A stretch of 17,403 bases of DNA. Source: Candidatus Bathyarchaeota archaeon. GTDB taxonomy: Archaea; Thermoproteota; Bathyarchaeia; Bathyarchaeales; UBA233. The notes below the pieces were generated by a model. It was not told the origin of the DNA. It made no database searches and saw only the letters and a program-made list of their open reading frames with translations. The stretch lies in contig JAMDCS010000015.1 of assembly GCA_023488835.1 (NCBI GenBank), positions 1-17,403 of the forward strand, written 5' to 3'. Below, in pieces: positions 1 to 5,530 of this stretch (position 1 is the stretch's first letter; each line of letters starts with the position of its first letter). Both the position numbers and the translations under genes were made by a program.

Positions 1-126
1 ACCATGTGTTTATGGTCTTATCAACTAATTTATCCAAGAAGCTTGCTTTGTAGGCAATCAGAACCTTCACTACCCTATCTTCATCTTTGACCGTGTATAT
101 GGTCTCGTAGCCGATTTTTTCCTTTA
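1..126 (-). pseudogene. C-terminal tail of a tandem winged-helix regulator, cut off from its body (also cut by the window edge)
   Basis: Read leftwards on the minus strand this frame gives ...KEKIGYETIYTVKDEDRVVK and then LIAYKASFLDKLVDKTINTW, running off the window. The pattern Y-x-V-K-D-x-x-x-V-x-K-V-L-I-x-Y-K-x-S-F-L-D-x-L-V-D is what I know as the C-terminal tail of archaeal regulators made of two winged-helix domains. No start codon or N-terminal domains precede it: the frame meets TAA at 140-142, and homology stops at about 126, exactly at a 12-bp repeat whose inverted partner lies in the truncated regulator at 653-1111. I infer that it is the missing 3' end of that gene, separated by an inversion. 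Alone it should not be translated. Confidence 0.7.
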
Positions 127-233
127 GGTGGAAGCTGACTTAACATAGCTTTCTTTTTTGCTTCTTTTTCTCGTTCAAGTTTCTTTTTTTGTTCAAGCTG
201 TGTATTTTTATTTTTTCTACTCATAACGCTCAT
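81..233 (-). CDS. Small lysine/glutamate-rich protein, 3' end altered at the inversion breakpoint
   Basis: ATG at 233 (or in-frame ATG at 224) has a strong ribosome binding site, AAGGTGA, at 238-244 on the minus strand. The product as it stands is 50 residues: a very basic, probably helical stretch (KNKNTQLEQKKKLEREKEAK and on) followed by MLSQLPPKGK. After that it reads a short tail (NRLRDHIHGQR) in DNA that, in another frame, encodes the regulator tail described at 1-126. The change happens in the repeat at 115-126. If the 127-1037 segment is flipped, the frame instead ends as PPKGKKK followed by TAA at 1054-1056, giving a tidy protein of about 42 residues. The function is unknown. The strong ribosome binding site argues that the 5' part is a real gene. 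Confidence 0.45.
   Translation of the reverse strand: MSVMSRKNKNTQLEQKKKLEREKEAKKKAMLSQLPPKGKNRLRDHIHGQR
115..126 (-). repeat. 12-bp inverted repeat, left copy (inversion breakpoint)
   Basis: The minus strand reads TAAAGGAAAAAA here, identical to the plus strand at 1038-1049. Flanking bases on both sides differ, so the match is exactly 12 bp. In both copies the codons AAG GAA AAA fall in the reading frame of a winged-helix regulator. Confidence 0.85.
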
Positions 234-325
234 ATATTCACCTTAGCAAGCAAACAAAAAGCATATCATACACTAAAACGTTGCCTTTCCCCAAAAAAAA
301 TTAAAGTCACCCCTAATAGCGGTAG

Positions 326-336
326 TTATTTATTTA
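326..336 (+). promoter_or_regulatory. Probable TATA box of the membrane protein/regulator pair
   Basis: The A/T stretch TTATTTATTTA is centred about 21 bases before the ATG at 352, the distance expected for a leaderless archaeal transcript. No ribosome binding site lies before that ATG, which fits a leaderless start. Confidence 0.4.
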
Positions 337-351
337 CGCTATAACGCTGAT

Positions 352-645
352 ATGTCTCTACGAACGGAGGCATTATACTTGGGTGTTGAAATTATTGACA
401 TAGTAATCCGAGTTGTGTTGGTCATTGCAACGGCATTCCTATTTGCAATAGTGCTCACGGCTTACCTGCGCTTGAAAAATCGCAAATTGCTCTTTATTTC
501 AATCGGATTCGGAATATTCTTCATTCATGCATTAATCTACATTCCTGAATTGTTTGCACCGGGGTATGTTGTAAGTGAGACTGCTCATCTTTTGATCCAT
601 TTAGTAGCTTTGATTTTCATAGCAGTAGGCATCTTGAAGGATTAG
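352..645 (+). CDS. Small three-helix membrane protein paired with a winged-helix regulator
   Basis: This 97-residue protein has three hydrophobic segments: roughly residues 13-39 (EIIDIVIRVVLVIATAFLFA and on), 47-68 (LLFISIGFGIFFIHALIYIP) and 76-94 (ETAHLLIHLVALIFIAVGIL), joined by short loops with a basic stretch (RLKNRK) after the first. It has no enzyme motif. The arrangement of a membrane protein of about 90-100 residues directly before a winged-helix regulator recurs in archaea (it recalls the haloarchaeal DUF7521-type families), so a sensor/regulator pair is a reasonable inference. The stop is 7 bases before the next ATG, so the two are almost certainly co-transcribed. The start at 352 is the only methionine in the N-terminal region. 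The gene lies wholly inside the putative inverted segment and is intact in either orientation. Confidence 0.7.
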   Translation: MSLRTEALYLGVEIIDIVIRVVLVIATAFLFAIVLTAYLRLKNRKLLFISIGFGIFFIHALIYIPELFAPGYVVSETAHLLIHLVALIFIAVGILKD

Positions 646-652
646 TAGCCAG

Positions 653-1111
653 ATGTTTAAAGACGAAATCCTTGAGAACGAAAACAGAAGAAAAATCTAC
701 GATATAATAGAAGCAAATCCAGGCATTCATCTGAGAGAGCTCCAGAGAATTTTGGATATGCCCCTAACCACCTTAGAGTATCATTTGAGTTACATGGTGA
801 GAAAGCGAATTCTTTATGCAGAAATAGAAACGCACTACAAGAGGTACTATGCCAGACCGCTTGATTGTGAAGACAAAAAAGTGTTGTCCGCATTGAGACA
901 GAAAAGACTCCGAGAAATAGTATTCTTAGTCTTAACGAATGAAAAAGCCAAGTACCAATATTTAGGTGACTACCTAAAGCTGCCCCATTCAACCCTTTCT
1001 TTTTATCTAAAATATCTGGTTGAAAAAGGAATTCTTGTAAAGGAAAAAAGAAGTAAAGTTCTCCGCCATAAAACACTAAAAACTCTGTCAAAGAGCTCTA
1101 AACATAAATAA
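653..1111 (+). CDS. Tandem winged-helix transcriptional regulator, C-terminally truncated
   Basis: This 152-residue protein has two DNA-binding winged-helix domains. The first (about 8-70) has LENENRRKIYDIIEANPGIH, then LRELQRILDMPLTTLEYHLS as the recognition helix-turn-helix, then the basic wing KRYYARP. The second (about 75-135) has RQKRLREIVFLVLTN and LPHSTLSFYLKYLVEKGILV. Full-length relatives go on into a wing and a tail of the type YxVKDxxxVxKxLIxYxxSFLDxLVD. Here the sequence after VKEK turns into RSKVLRHKTLKTLSKSSKHK, a basic run that does not resemble the family. The switch occurs at the repeat 1038-1049, and the lost tail is found on the other strand at 1-126. I infer that the last 20 residues are read-through into former intergenic DNA. 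It may still bind DNA through the first domain. It ends 6 bases before the stop of the convergent gene at 1118. Confidence 0.75.
   Translation: MFKDEILENENRRKIYDIIEANPGIHLRELQRILDMPLTTLEYHLSYMVRKRILYAEIETHYKRYYARPLDCEDKKVLSALRQKRLREIVFLVLTNEKAKYQYLGDYLKLPHSTLSFYLKYLVEKGILVKEKRSKVLRHKTLKTLSKSSKHK
1038..1049 (+). repeat. 12-bp inverted repeat, right copy (inversion breakpoint)
   Basis: TAAAGGAAAAAA on the plus strand, partner of the minus-strand copy at 115-126. It lies inside the regulator gene just before its protein stops resembling the family. Confidence 0.85.
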
Positions 1112-1117
1112 TTTCAC

Positions 1118-1666
1118 TTACCCACGTAAGTTTAACGGCTTTTTAAGTATCTCTTCGCGCCATTTGTATTCCCAGCTGGCCCAACCAGTCTTAACAAGGC
1201 CCTCTCTTAAGTGAGGTTTTTCAGCAACCCACTCCAGAAAGGTCCAGAACCGTCTTTTGTCCTGCAGCATATCCTCAGGCACCCCTTTTTCAATGCACCA
1301 TCTAATGTAGGCTCTTTCAACAAGCGGCTTAAGTTCGCCTGTGGATTCAACTCTCTGCACCTTGAACCCTTGGCTTTCTAAGTACAAGGCAATGCTGGAG
1401 AGAACATATTCTGAGCAAACCTTAAAACAGGTTTCAGCGTCAGGCTGCATTACTGTGATAATTTCGTTGGCGATTTTTACCGCGTCCTCTAAGTATTTTT
1501 TGTTTTTGAAGTTTGGGGGCTGAAAGGATGAGGTGGGAATTCTGCGTTCCATCAACATGGGGTGGGGGGGTTTGACTGCGCCTACCACGACACCCAGTAA
1601 GAGGTCGCTCCATCCTGAAGCATCTATCAGAATCGTTTTGTCAGGTAGAAAACAGTTCAATGCCAA
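1118..1666 (-). CDS. Conserved-looking protein of unknown function, possibly RNase H-fold-like
   Basis: A soluble 182-residue protein whose family I do not recognise. It has no ATG start. TTG at 1666 follows an in-frame TGA closely and has GAGTGAT as a weak ribosome binding site; TTG at 1660 is an alternative. The N-terminal part KTILIDASGWSDLLLGVVVG, then MERRIPTSSFQPPNF, begins like the first acidic strand and glycine-rich turn of RNase H-fold proteins (compare the IDEAGRG start of RNase HII). The rest of that active site is not evident, so this is only a hint. The middle (YLEDAVKIANEIITV, YVLSSIALYLESQGFKV) looks alpha/beta, and the end is rich in Trp, Lys and Glu (FWTFLEWVAEK, TGWASWEYKWREE). 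It stands alone between a convergent regulator and a long gap. Confidence 0.65.
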   Translation of the reverse strand: MALNCFLPDKTILIDASGWSDLLLGVVVGAVKPPHPMLMERRIPTSSFQPPNFKNKKYLEDAVKIANEIITVMQPDAETCFKVCSEYVLSSIALYLESQGFKVQRVESTGELKPLVERAYIRWCIEKGVPEDMLQDKRRFWTFLEWVAEKPHLREGLVKTGWASWEYKWREEILKKPLNLRG

Positions 1667-2157
1667 GCTTAATCACTCAAGACTTAGAGCTATGTGCGTG
1701 TTTGTTTTTCTATCTTTTGTTTATTGGAGACAGACGCTTCTTGGAAATTTTGAAATAAAGCAAAAAAACTCTGGATTCGAATGGGAGAAAAATTGGAATG
1801 CAAAAACCCCTTTGCTCATGTGGAGGTTAAGTGGTTCTGAGCGGGTAAACTCCACTTACTTTATTGTAATGAGGGTCTTTTCGGATATTCGTTTGTATGT
1901 CCTTTTAGGGATGTACACATAAGGGCATCAATTAAAAGGATAGTTTATTTTCTGATTCCATTAGGTTTTAACAATTTTCTCTTGATTTATGTGGAGAGAT
2001 GTGTATAGCCACGGAGATTCGCGTTCAAATATTTTTTTATTTTGTACTTTGGCAAGTAGGCGGTTATTCATTTTTAATAATGGAGTACCAAGTCTTAATT
2101 CTGCCAGCACATAAGCTTCCTTAAGAATTAAACTGAAGGATTTGGTCAGTGAACATT
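1667..2157. other. Long intergenic stretch with no convincing gene
   Basis: No frame here has a credible start, ribosome binding site and protein-like composition. A plus-strand open frame that enters from inside the 1118-1666 gene ends at 1922 but looks like chance coding. The part around 1820-1858 can form alternative hairpins (GTGGAG with CTCCAC, or TAAGTGG with CCACTTA). The remainder is A/T-rich with no repeats, tRNA or box motifs that I can support. Confidence 0.5.
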
Positions 2158-2478
2158 TCAGTTTTCTTTTGAGAGTTTTTCCGCCAATTCGGCTCCTTCC
2201 GAAGTGAGCGCGTATTGACGGTATTCGTTGCGGTGCGTGTATTTCGTCTGTCCTTTCACTAAGTGGGCTCTTTCGAGAACTTCCAAATCTTGCTTATTTT
2301 TGTTCGAATCATGCTGTTCGGTTCCTTCAACTGAATAAATTATATCCAGTGTCTTATCTTTAGCCAACTTGAGTAGAAGAGATTTGTAGCGGTCTATCCC
2401 TTCCTCAAAATCTGTTTCTATACGTTCTTTATCTTCTACAGCTACCCTATTTAACATCATCTTGAGTTCTGAGGACAT
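2158..2478 (-). CDS. Small winged-helix-like protein of unknown role
   Basis: A product of 106 residues from ATG 2478 (MSSELKMMLNRVAVEDKERI). I prefer this start because GGTGTC sits about 9 bases before it; upstream ATG 2499 and TTG 2517 would add a hydrophobic leader (MFLVGVC) of doubtful reality. The first half is a charged helix (EDKERIETDFEEGIDRYKSL). The second half has helix KQDLEVLERAHLVKGQ, then a beta-wing-like THRNEYRQYALTSEGAELAE, typical of the recognition helix, wing and last helix in small archaeal winged-helix regulators (compare the common ...Y.LT..G..LAE.. ending). A role in transcription control is inferred from this shape only. A TATA-like TTAAAATAAT lies upstream at about 2534-2545. 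No operon partner is visible. Confidence 0.6.
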   Translation of the reverse strand: MSSELKMMLNRVAVEDKERIETDFEEGIDRYKSLLLKLAKDKTLDIIYSVEGTEQHDSNKNKQDLEVLERAHLVKGQTKYTHRNEYRQYALTSEGAELAEKLSKEN

Positions 2479-2789
2479 ACAGACACCGACCAAAAACATC
2501 GATTGAAAAGCTAACAAAATGTTGAAGCCAATAGCATTATTTTAACATACCGCTTGGAAAAGTTGTTATAGTTGTCAAAATTATTGCCGTCTCAAACGTT
2601 TGTCGGGAGATCATACCGCTTGTGAAAGGAAGATGACGGCGTCAATATTGGTTAGCGCTTAGGTGATGTAGAAAGAATTAACTTTTTTAGAGCTATACTG
2701 AAAATACCTTTCAAGCGGCAAGAAGATGATGCTGAACAGCCCTTGAGAAAACTTAAAATCTGCGAATCCGGTGAGATTTAACTTGGGAA
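2479..2789. other. Divergent intergenic region with repeated CCGCTTG elements
   Basis: The region separates the divergent small regulator and the pyrophosphatase. It carries ATACCGCTTG twice on the plus strand (2547-2556 and 2613-2622) and CCGCTTGAAA once on the minus strand (2709-2718), plus a short palindrome TGACG-G-CGTCA at 2634-2644. A TATA-like CTTAAAAT at 2752-2759 is well placed for the pyrophosphatase gene. I see no gene in it. Confidence 0.4.
2752..2759 (+). promoter_or_regulatory. Probable TATA box of the pyrophosphatase gene
   Basis: CTTAAAAT is centred about 34 bases before ATG 2790, placing transcription start near 2780 and giving a very short leader. Confidence 0.4.
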
Positions 2790-3353
2790 ATGCCCATGAA
2801 TTTTTGGAAAGATATTCCTGCTGGCGATAAGCCGCCGGAACTGCTGAATATGATTATTGAAGTTGCAAGCGGTTCAAGAGACAAGTATGAATATGATATC
2901 CGATGGGAAGCTTTTGTTTTAGATAGAGTAATTCCTTCTTCCGTGGTTTTTCCTGTCGAATACGGCTTTGTACCGCAGACTTGGTTTGACGATTCCGACC
3001 CCTTGGACATCATGGTAATAAGTTATGAACACTTGCAAGTTGGAACAATTGTTAAAGTCAGAATAGTCGGTGCACTTATAATTGAAGATGAAGCGGGAGT
3101 TGACACAAAAATATTATCAGTACTTGTAAACGACGCTAGGTTTGAAGGAATTAGAGACATTAAAGATATTCATAAGCAGCAGCTTATTGAGATTCAGGAA
3201 TTTTTTGAGACTTACAAACGGCTAGAACCCCACAAATGGGCTAAAACAAAAGACTGGAAAAACGCCAAGGAAGCTTCGAAGATTGTGAACTACGCCCGTG
3301 AGAGATACCGAAAACTATATGGAAACACTCCTCAAACCAAGGGAACCCGTTAA
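2790..3353 (+). CDS. ppa: Inorganic pyrophosphatase, family I (soluble)
   Basis: This enzyme hydrolyses pyrophosphate to two phosphates in the cytoplasm, pulling biosynthetic reactions forward. It has 187 residues, a normal length. The family signature DDSDPLDIMV is at residues 67-76. By comparison with E. coli PPase, the active-site residues appear to be Glu24, Lys32, Glu34, Arg46, Tyr58, Asp68, Asp70/Asp73, Asp100, Asp105, Lys107 and Tyr142-Lys143 (FFETYKRLE), so the enzyme looks active. ATG 2790 is used here; ATG 2796 (MNFWKDIPAG) is equally plausible and matches the usual archaeal beginning. It is probably monocistronic, since the next feature is a tRNA on the other strand. The divergent neighbour at 2158-2478 has no evident functional link. 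Confidence 0.96.
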   Translation: MPMNFWKDIPAGDKPPELLNMIIEVASGSRDKYEYDIRWEAFVLDRVIPSSVVFPVEYGFVPQTWFDDSDPLDIMVISYEHLQVGTIVKVRIVGALIIEDEAGVDTKILSVLVNDARFEGIRDIKDIHKQQLIEIQEFFETYKRLEPHKWAKTKDWKNAKEASKIVNYARERYRKLYGNTPQTKGTR

Positions 3354-3499
3354 ACAAAGTTAGACTACGAGTAGTTTAAGACGTACACTATTTCCTTTTG
3401 GAAACTTACCGAAAAAAGGCGCCTAAGATGCAGAACATCTCAAGAAAAAATTCCATAAAGATTTAACAATTTTCTCGTTGGAAATTATATAAAAGATTC

Positions 3500-3575
3500 T
3501 GGTAGCCCGGGAGAGATTCGAACTCTCGTCGGCGGGTCCAAAGCCCACTATGCTTGACCACTACACCACCGGGCT
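3500..3575 (-). tRNA. tRNA-Gln (anticodon UUG)
   Basis: On the minus strand the 76-base sequence folds as a complete cloverleaf: acceptor AGCCCGG/CCGGGCT, D arm GTGT/GCAT, anticodon stem GTGGG/CCCGC with loop CTTTGGA (anticodon TTG), T arm GAGAG/CTCTC with loop TTCGAAT, discriminator A, and an encoded 3' CCA. It has no intron. In archaea this tRNA is normally first charged with glutamate and then amidated by GatDE; those genes are not in the window. Confidence 0.97.
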
Positions 3576-3597
3576 GCACGGTTTCAAGTAACACTTG

Positions 3598-3609
3598 TTT
3601 TATTTATTG
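3598..3609 (-). promoter_or_regulatory. Probable TATA box of the tRNA-Gln gene
   Basis: The minus strand reads CAATAAATAAAA, centred about 28 bases upstream of the mature tRNA 5' end at 3575, as expected for an archaeal tRNA promoter. Confidence 0.55.
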
Positions 3610-3826
3610 CTAGAGGTTTAAAGGGTAACTTTTTTCTTAATAAGCGTTCTCACGGTGGTTTATGAAATTGATCGGGGGTTTTGATTTTTTATGTTTCAAG
3701 TTGAAATTAATGAGGCAACTCACTGTTTTCGTCAGCGCGGTTTAGCTCTTTTTTACACTTTTTTATGTCATTTTCCATAAGCGAATTTTCCATATGCTTG
3801 GCAATTCGAAACCATTATGTGCAATA

Positions 3827-3839
3827 GGTTTAATAAACC
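3827..3839. promoter_or_regulatory. Palindrome upstream of the TFB promoter, candidate operator
   Basis: GGTTTA-A-TAAACC is a perfect 6-1-6 inverted repeat. It ends 7 bases before the TATA box at 3847-3857, next to the place where the BRE would lie. It could be a regulator site, or simply A/T-rich promoter DNA. The rest of 3576-3889 shows no gene. Confidence 0.35.
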
Positions 3840-3846
3840 ACAAAGC

Positions 3847-3857
3847 TTAAATATTAA
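3847..3857 (+). promoter_or_regulatory. TATA box for the TFB transcript
   Basis: TTAAATATTAA is centred at 3852, predicting transcription start near 3878, 12 bases before the small ORF at 3890 and about 80 before the TFB start. Confidence 0.55.
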
Positions 3858-3889
3858 ATCCGTTACTCAGCTTAGTTTGCGCGGGCCGA

Positions 3890-3982
3890 ATGTACTATTT
3901 TCTAGCCAAAGTGGCCTATGGTGACGGTTCTACGCACATCAAAATTGAGGTAGAAGAGATTGAGCAAAAAAGAAACCCCTAG
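3890..3982 (+). CDS. Possible upstream ORF overlapping the TFB start
   Basis: ATG 3890 opens a 30-codon frame (MYYFLAKVAYGDGSTHIKIE then VEEIEQKRNP) that ends at TAG 3980-3982, 20 bases inside the TFB gene in another frame. The peptide has a protein-like alternation of hydrophobic and polar residues. It begins just after the predicted transcription start, so ribosomes would reach it first. It contains the TFB ribosome binding site (GAGGT at 3947-3951). It may be a leader peptide that couples or tunes TFB translation, or a chance frame. It resembles no family I recognise. Confidence 0.35.
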   Translation: MYYFLAKVAYGDGSTHIKIEVEEIEQKRNP

Positions 3983-4901
3983 AACATCACAGCGCTTGGT
4001 TGACAAGTGCCCAGAGTGCGGCAGCGAAAATCTAGTTCACGATTACGATACTGGAGAGACCGTATGCGGTGACTGCGGATTGGTCGTTTACGAGCAAATG
4101 ATGGATAAAGGACCAGAATGGCGCGCGTTCACCCAAGAAGAAAAAGCATCCAGAAGCCGTGTTGGAGTTCCCACTTCTTATTCCGTTCATGACAAAGGCT
4201 TATCCACAGCCATCAGCCAAGTGGACCGAGATGCGTTTGGAAGAAAACTGCCCCTATCAACTAGATTGCAGATGTGGCGTCTTAGGAAATGGCAAATACG
4301 CAGCAGAGTCCACTCATCAATCGACCGAAACCTTGCCCAAGCCATGGCAGAACTAGACCGTTTGTCAGACAAAGTCTACATTCCACCACCAATCAAAGAA
4401 AAAGCCGCTGTGGTTTACCGAAAAGCACTTGACAAGGGCTTAGTCCGTGGCAGGTCAATAGCCGCCATTGCAGCAGCCGCATTATATGCTGCTTGCCGCG
4501 GAAGCGGAACACCACGCACCTTACGCGAAATCGCTGAAGCCAGCCTTGTTGACAAGAAAGACGTCGCAAGATGCTACAGACTCCTGTTGCGAGAGCTTGA
4601 TGTTCACATGCCCATAGCTGACCCATTGACCTACGTGTCAAAAATCGCTGAAAAAACAGGCATCTCAGGAAAAACACAAGGAGCAGCCATCCAAATTCTA
4701 AGGGAAGCAAGGCGAAAGCGTGCGGCTGCAGGAAAAGACCCTATGGGTTTAGCTGCCGCTGCCCTCTACATCGCATGCTTGCAAAACAACGAGAAGAAAA
4801 CGCAGAAGGACATTGCTGAAGCCGCTGGCGTAACTGAAGTAACTGTTCGCAACCGCTACAAGACGCTAAAGAAACAGTTAAATCTTGAATTGCCCGATTA
4901 G
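3960..4901 (+). CDS. tfb: Transcription initiation factor B (TFB, archaeal TFIIB)
   Basis: This factor binds the TBP-TATA complex and recruits archaeal RNA polymerase. It has 313 residues, a normal length. Residues 17-40 form the zinc ribbon (Cys17, Cys20, Cys36, Cys39). The linker/B-finger is DKGPEWRAFTQEE at about 49-61. Two cyclin-fold repeats follow at about 115-205 (RLSDKVYIPPPIKEKAAVVY, then AAIAAAALYAACR) and 210-305 (PLTYVSKIAEKTGISGKTQG, then GLAAAALYIACL, ending in the helix-turn-helix KTQKDIAEAAGVTEVTVRNR). The start is TTG 3960, preceded by GAGGT at 3947-3951 with good spacing. The first residues match the usual short tail before the ribbon. It converges with the zinc-ribbon/aIF1 pair, forming a small block of information-processing genes. 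Confidence 0.97.
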   Translation: MSKKETPRTSQRLVDKCPECGSENLVHDYDTGETVCGDCGLVVYEQMMDKGPEWRAFTQEEKASRSRVGVPTSYSVHDKGLSTAISQVDRDAFGRKLPLSTRLQMWRLRKWQIRSRVHSSIDRNLAQAMAELDRLSDKVYIPPPIKEKAAVVYRKALDKGLVRGRSIAAIAAAALYAACRGSGTPRTLREIAEASLVDKKDVARCYRLLLRELDVHMPIADPLTYVSKIAEKTGISGKTQGAAIQILREARRKRAAAGKDPMGLAAAALYIACLQNNEKKTQKDIAEAAGVTEVTVRNRYKTLKKQLNLELPD

Positions 4902-4905
4902 GGCT

Positions 4906-4920
4906 CTTTATTTTTTTTTA
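4906..4920 (+). terminator. Oligo-T terminator after TFB
   Basis: A run of T broken by a single A follows the TFB stop within a few bases, the usual archaeal intrinsic terminator. Confidence 0.6.
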
Positions 4921-4923
4921 AGT

Positions 4924-4940
4924 AACCTAAAAATTAGGTT
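4924..4940. terminator. Hairpin between convergent genes
   Basis: AACCTAA-AAA-TTAGGTT is a perfect 7-bp stem with a 3-base loop. It overlaps the stop codon of the zinc-ribbon gene and follows the T-run after TFB. It probably helps to end or stabilise transcripts from both sides. Confidence 0.45.
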
Positions 4941-5143
4941 TCTTCCTTTTCTTTTTCAAGTTCCATAACGATTATTCCAAGGTAACCGCAGTTTTCACAG
5001 TAGTACTGTTTAGGAGTTAACCAAACCGCGAGACTGCTGGATAGCGCGATTTTTGGGCTGGCGCATCTGGGGCAGTAGATTTGGGTTGGTTTTCGATGTT
5101 TTGTGTTTTTGAGGATATCGCGGATGCCATCTGACTTTTTCAT
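4934..5143 (-). CDS. Small zinc-ribbon protein
   Basis: A 69-residue protein with one zinc ribbon: YCPRC (Cys24, Cys27) and YCENC (Cys49, Cys52), 21 residues between the two pairs. A basic N-terminus (MKKSDGIRDILKNTKHRKPT) precedes it and an acidic tail (ELEKEKEET) follows. Such proteins often bind nucleic acid or a ribosomal/transcription partner, but nothing here names the target. The start ATG 5143 has AAGGTGA 11 bases upstream. It lies 37 bases downstream of the aIF1 gene on the same strand, so the two are likely one operon, which suggests a role near translation. Confidence 0.75.
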   Translation of the reverse strand: MKKSDGIRDILKNTKHRKPTQIYCPRCASPKIALSSSLAVWLTPKQYYCENCGYLGIIVMELEKEKEET

Positions 5144-5180
5144 AAGGAAACATTCACCTTTGCTTTGGGACTAAGCCGAT

Positions 5181-5489
5181 TTATTGGAGTTCGATGTTTT
5201 CTTGTGGATAGCCCATTTTTACGAGGAATTCACGTACTCTGTCGCGGTGGTCGCCTTGAAGCATGATTTGACCGTTTTTGCTGGTTCCGCCGCATGCGCA
5301 GTATGTTTTGAGTTTTTGAGCAATGCTTGACAAATTCGAGTTTTTATCATCCATGCCATCGATGATGGTGGTTGCTTTGCCGAATTTTCTGGTTTCAAGA
5401 CGTATGCGAATACGTTGCTGTTCCTTTTCTATTTCTCCACAAACGCACAGGTCCTTAGGTAGTCCACATGTTGAACAAACTTCAGCCAT
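5181..5489 (-). CDS. Translation initiation factor aIF1 (SUI1 family)
   Basis: aIF1 binds the 30S P-site region and controls start-codon fidelity. The product has 102 residues from ATG 5489; a longer TTG frame from 5534 would start inside the promoter. The N-terminus MAEVCSTCGLPKDLCVCGEI has Cys5, Cys8, Cys15 and Cys17, the zinc-like knot typical of archaeal SUI1. The SUI1 fold follows, with RKFGKATTIIDGMD at about 34-47, LSSIAQKLKTYCACGGT at 53-69, and the conserved loop and end KNGQIMLQGDHRDRVREFL. The TATA box at 5519-5525 confirms the start. Co-directional with the downstream zinc-ribbon gene. Confidence 0.95.
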   Translation of the reverse strand: MAEVCSTCGLPKDLCVCGEIEKEQQRIRIRLETRKFGKATTIIDGMDDKNSNLSSIAQKLKTYCACGGTSKNGQIMLQGDHRDRVREFLVKMGYPQENIELQ

Positions 5490-5518
5490 GACACTCAACA
5501 GAGAATTATCAACTGACG

Positions 5519-5525
5519 TATATAA
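5519..5525 (-). promoter_or_regulatory. TATA box of aIF1
   Basis: TTATATA on the minus strand, centred about 33 bases before ATG 5489, implies a leader of only about 8 bases. It rules out the upstream TTG at 5534 as the start. Confidence 0.65.
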
Positions 5526-5530
5526 GAGTT

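Larger units (their letters stand above)
115..1049. other. Putative invertible or inverted segment (911 bp between 12-bp inverted repeats)
   Basis: The segment 127-1037 lies between inverted copies of TAAAGGAAAAAA. It holds the 5' part of the lysine-rich ORF (minus), the membrane protein gene and the regulator body (both plus). Flipping it on paper joins the regulator body (...GILV) through VKEK to IGYETIYTVKD of the tail at 1-126, in frame, and gives the lysine-rich ORF an immediate in-frame stop. Repair of two unrelated genes by one operation strongly supports a single inversion. No recombinase is visible in the window, so whether this is a switch, a one-time event or an assembly error cannot be told from the sequence. 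Confidence 0.7.

Noticed and set aside
1..233. A simple one-base frameshift in the A6 run as the reason for the two frames at the left edge
   Set aside because: Removing one A would join the lysine-rich peptide to the regulator tail, giving a chimera with no winged-helix body. The inversion explanation repairs both genes and is better supported.
657..1091. Minus-strand open frame of 144 codons opposite the regulator
   Set aside because: It is the shadow of the winged-helix gene, whose protein motifs are clear on the plus strand.
1533..1922. Plus-strand open frame of 129 codons overlapping the 1118-1666 gene
   Set aside because: Its first third is antisense to a better gene, the rest has low-complexity composition, and no ribosome binding site or family resemblance is seen.
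2659..2740. Box C/D-like RNA motifs (GTGATGT and CTGA, then GATGATG and CTGA)
   Set aside because: Box spacing is wrong for an archaeal C/D guide RNA, there is no terminal stem, and box C is imperfect.
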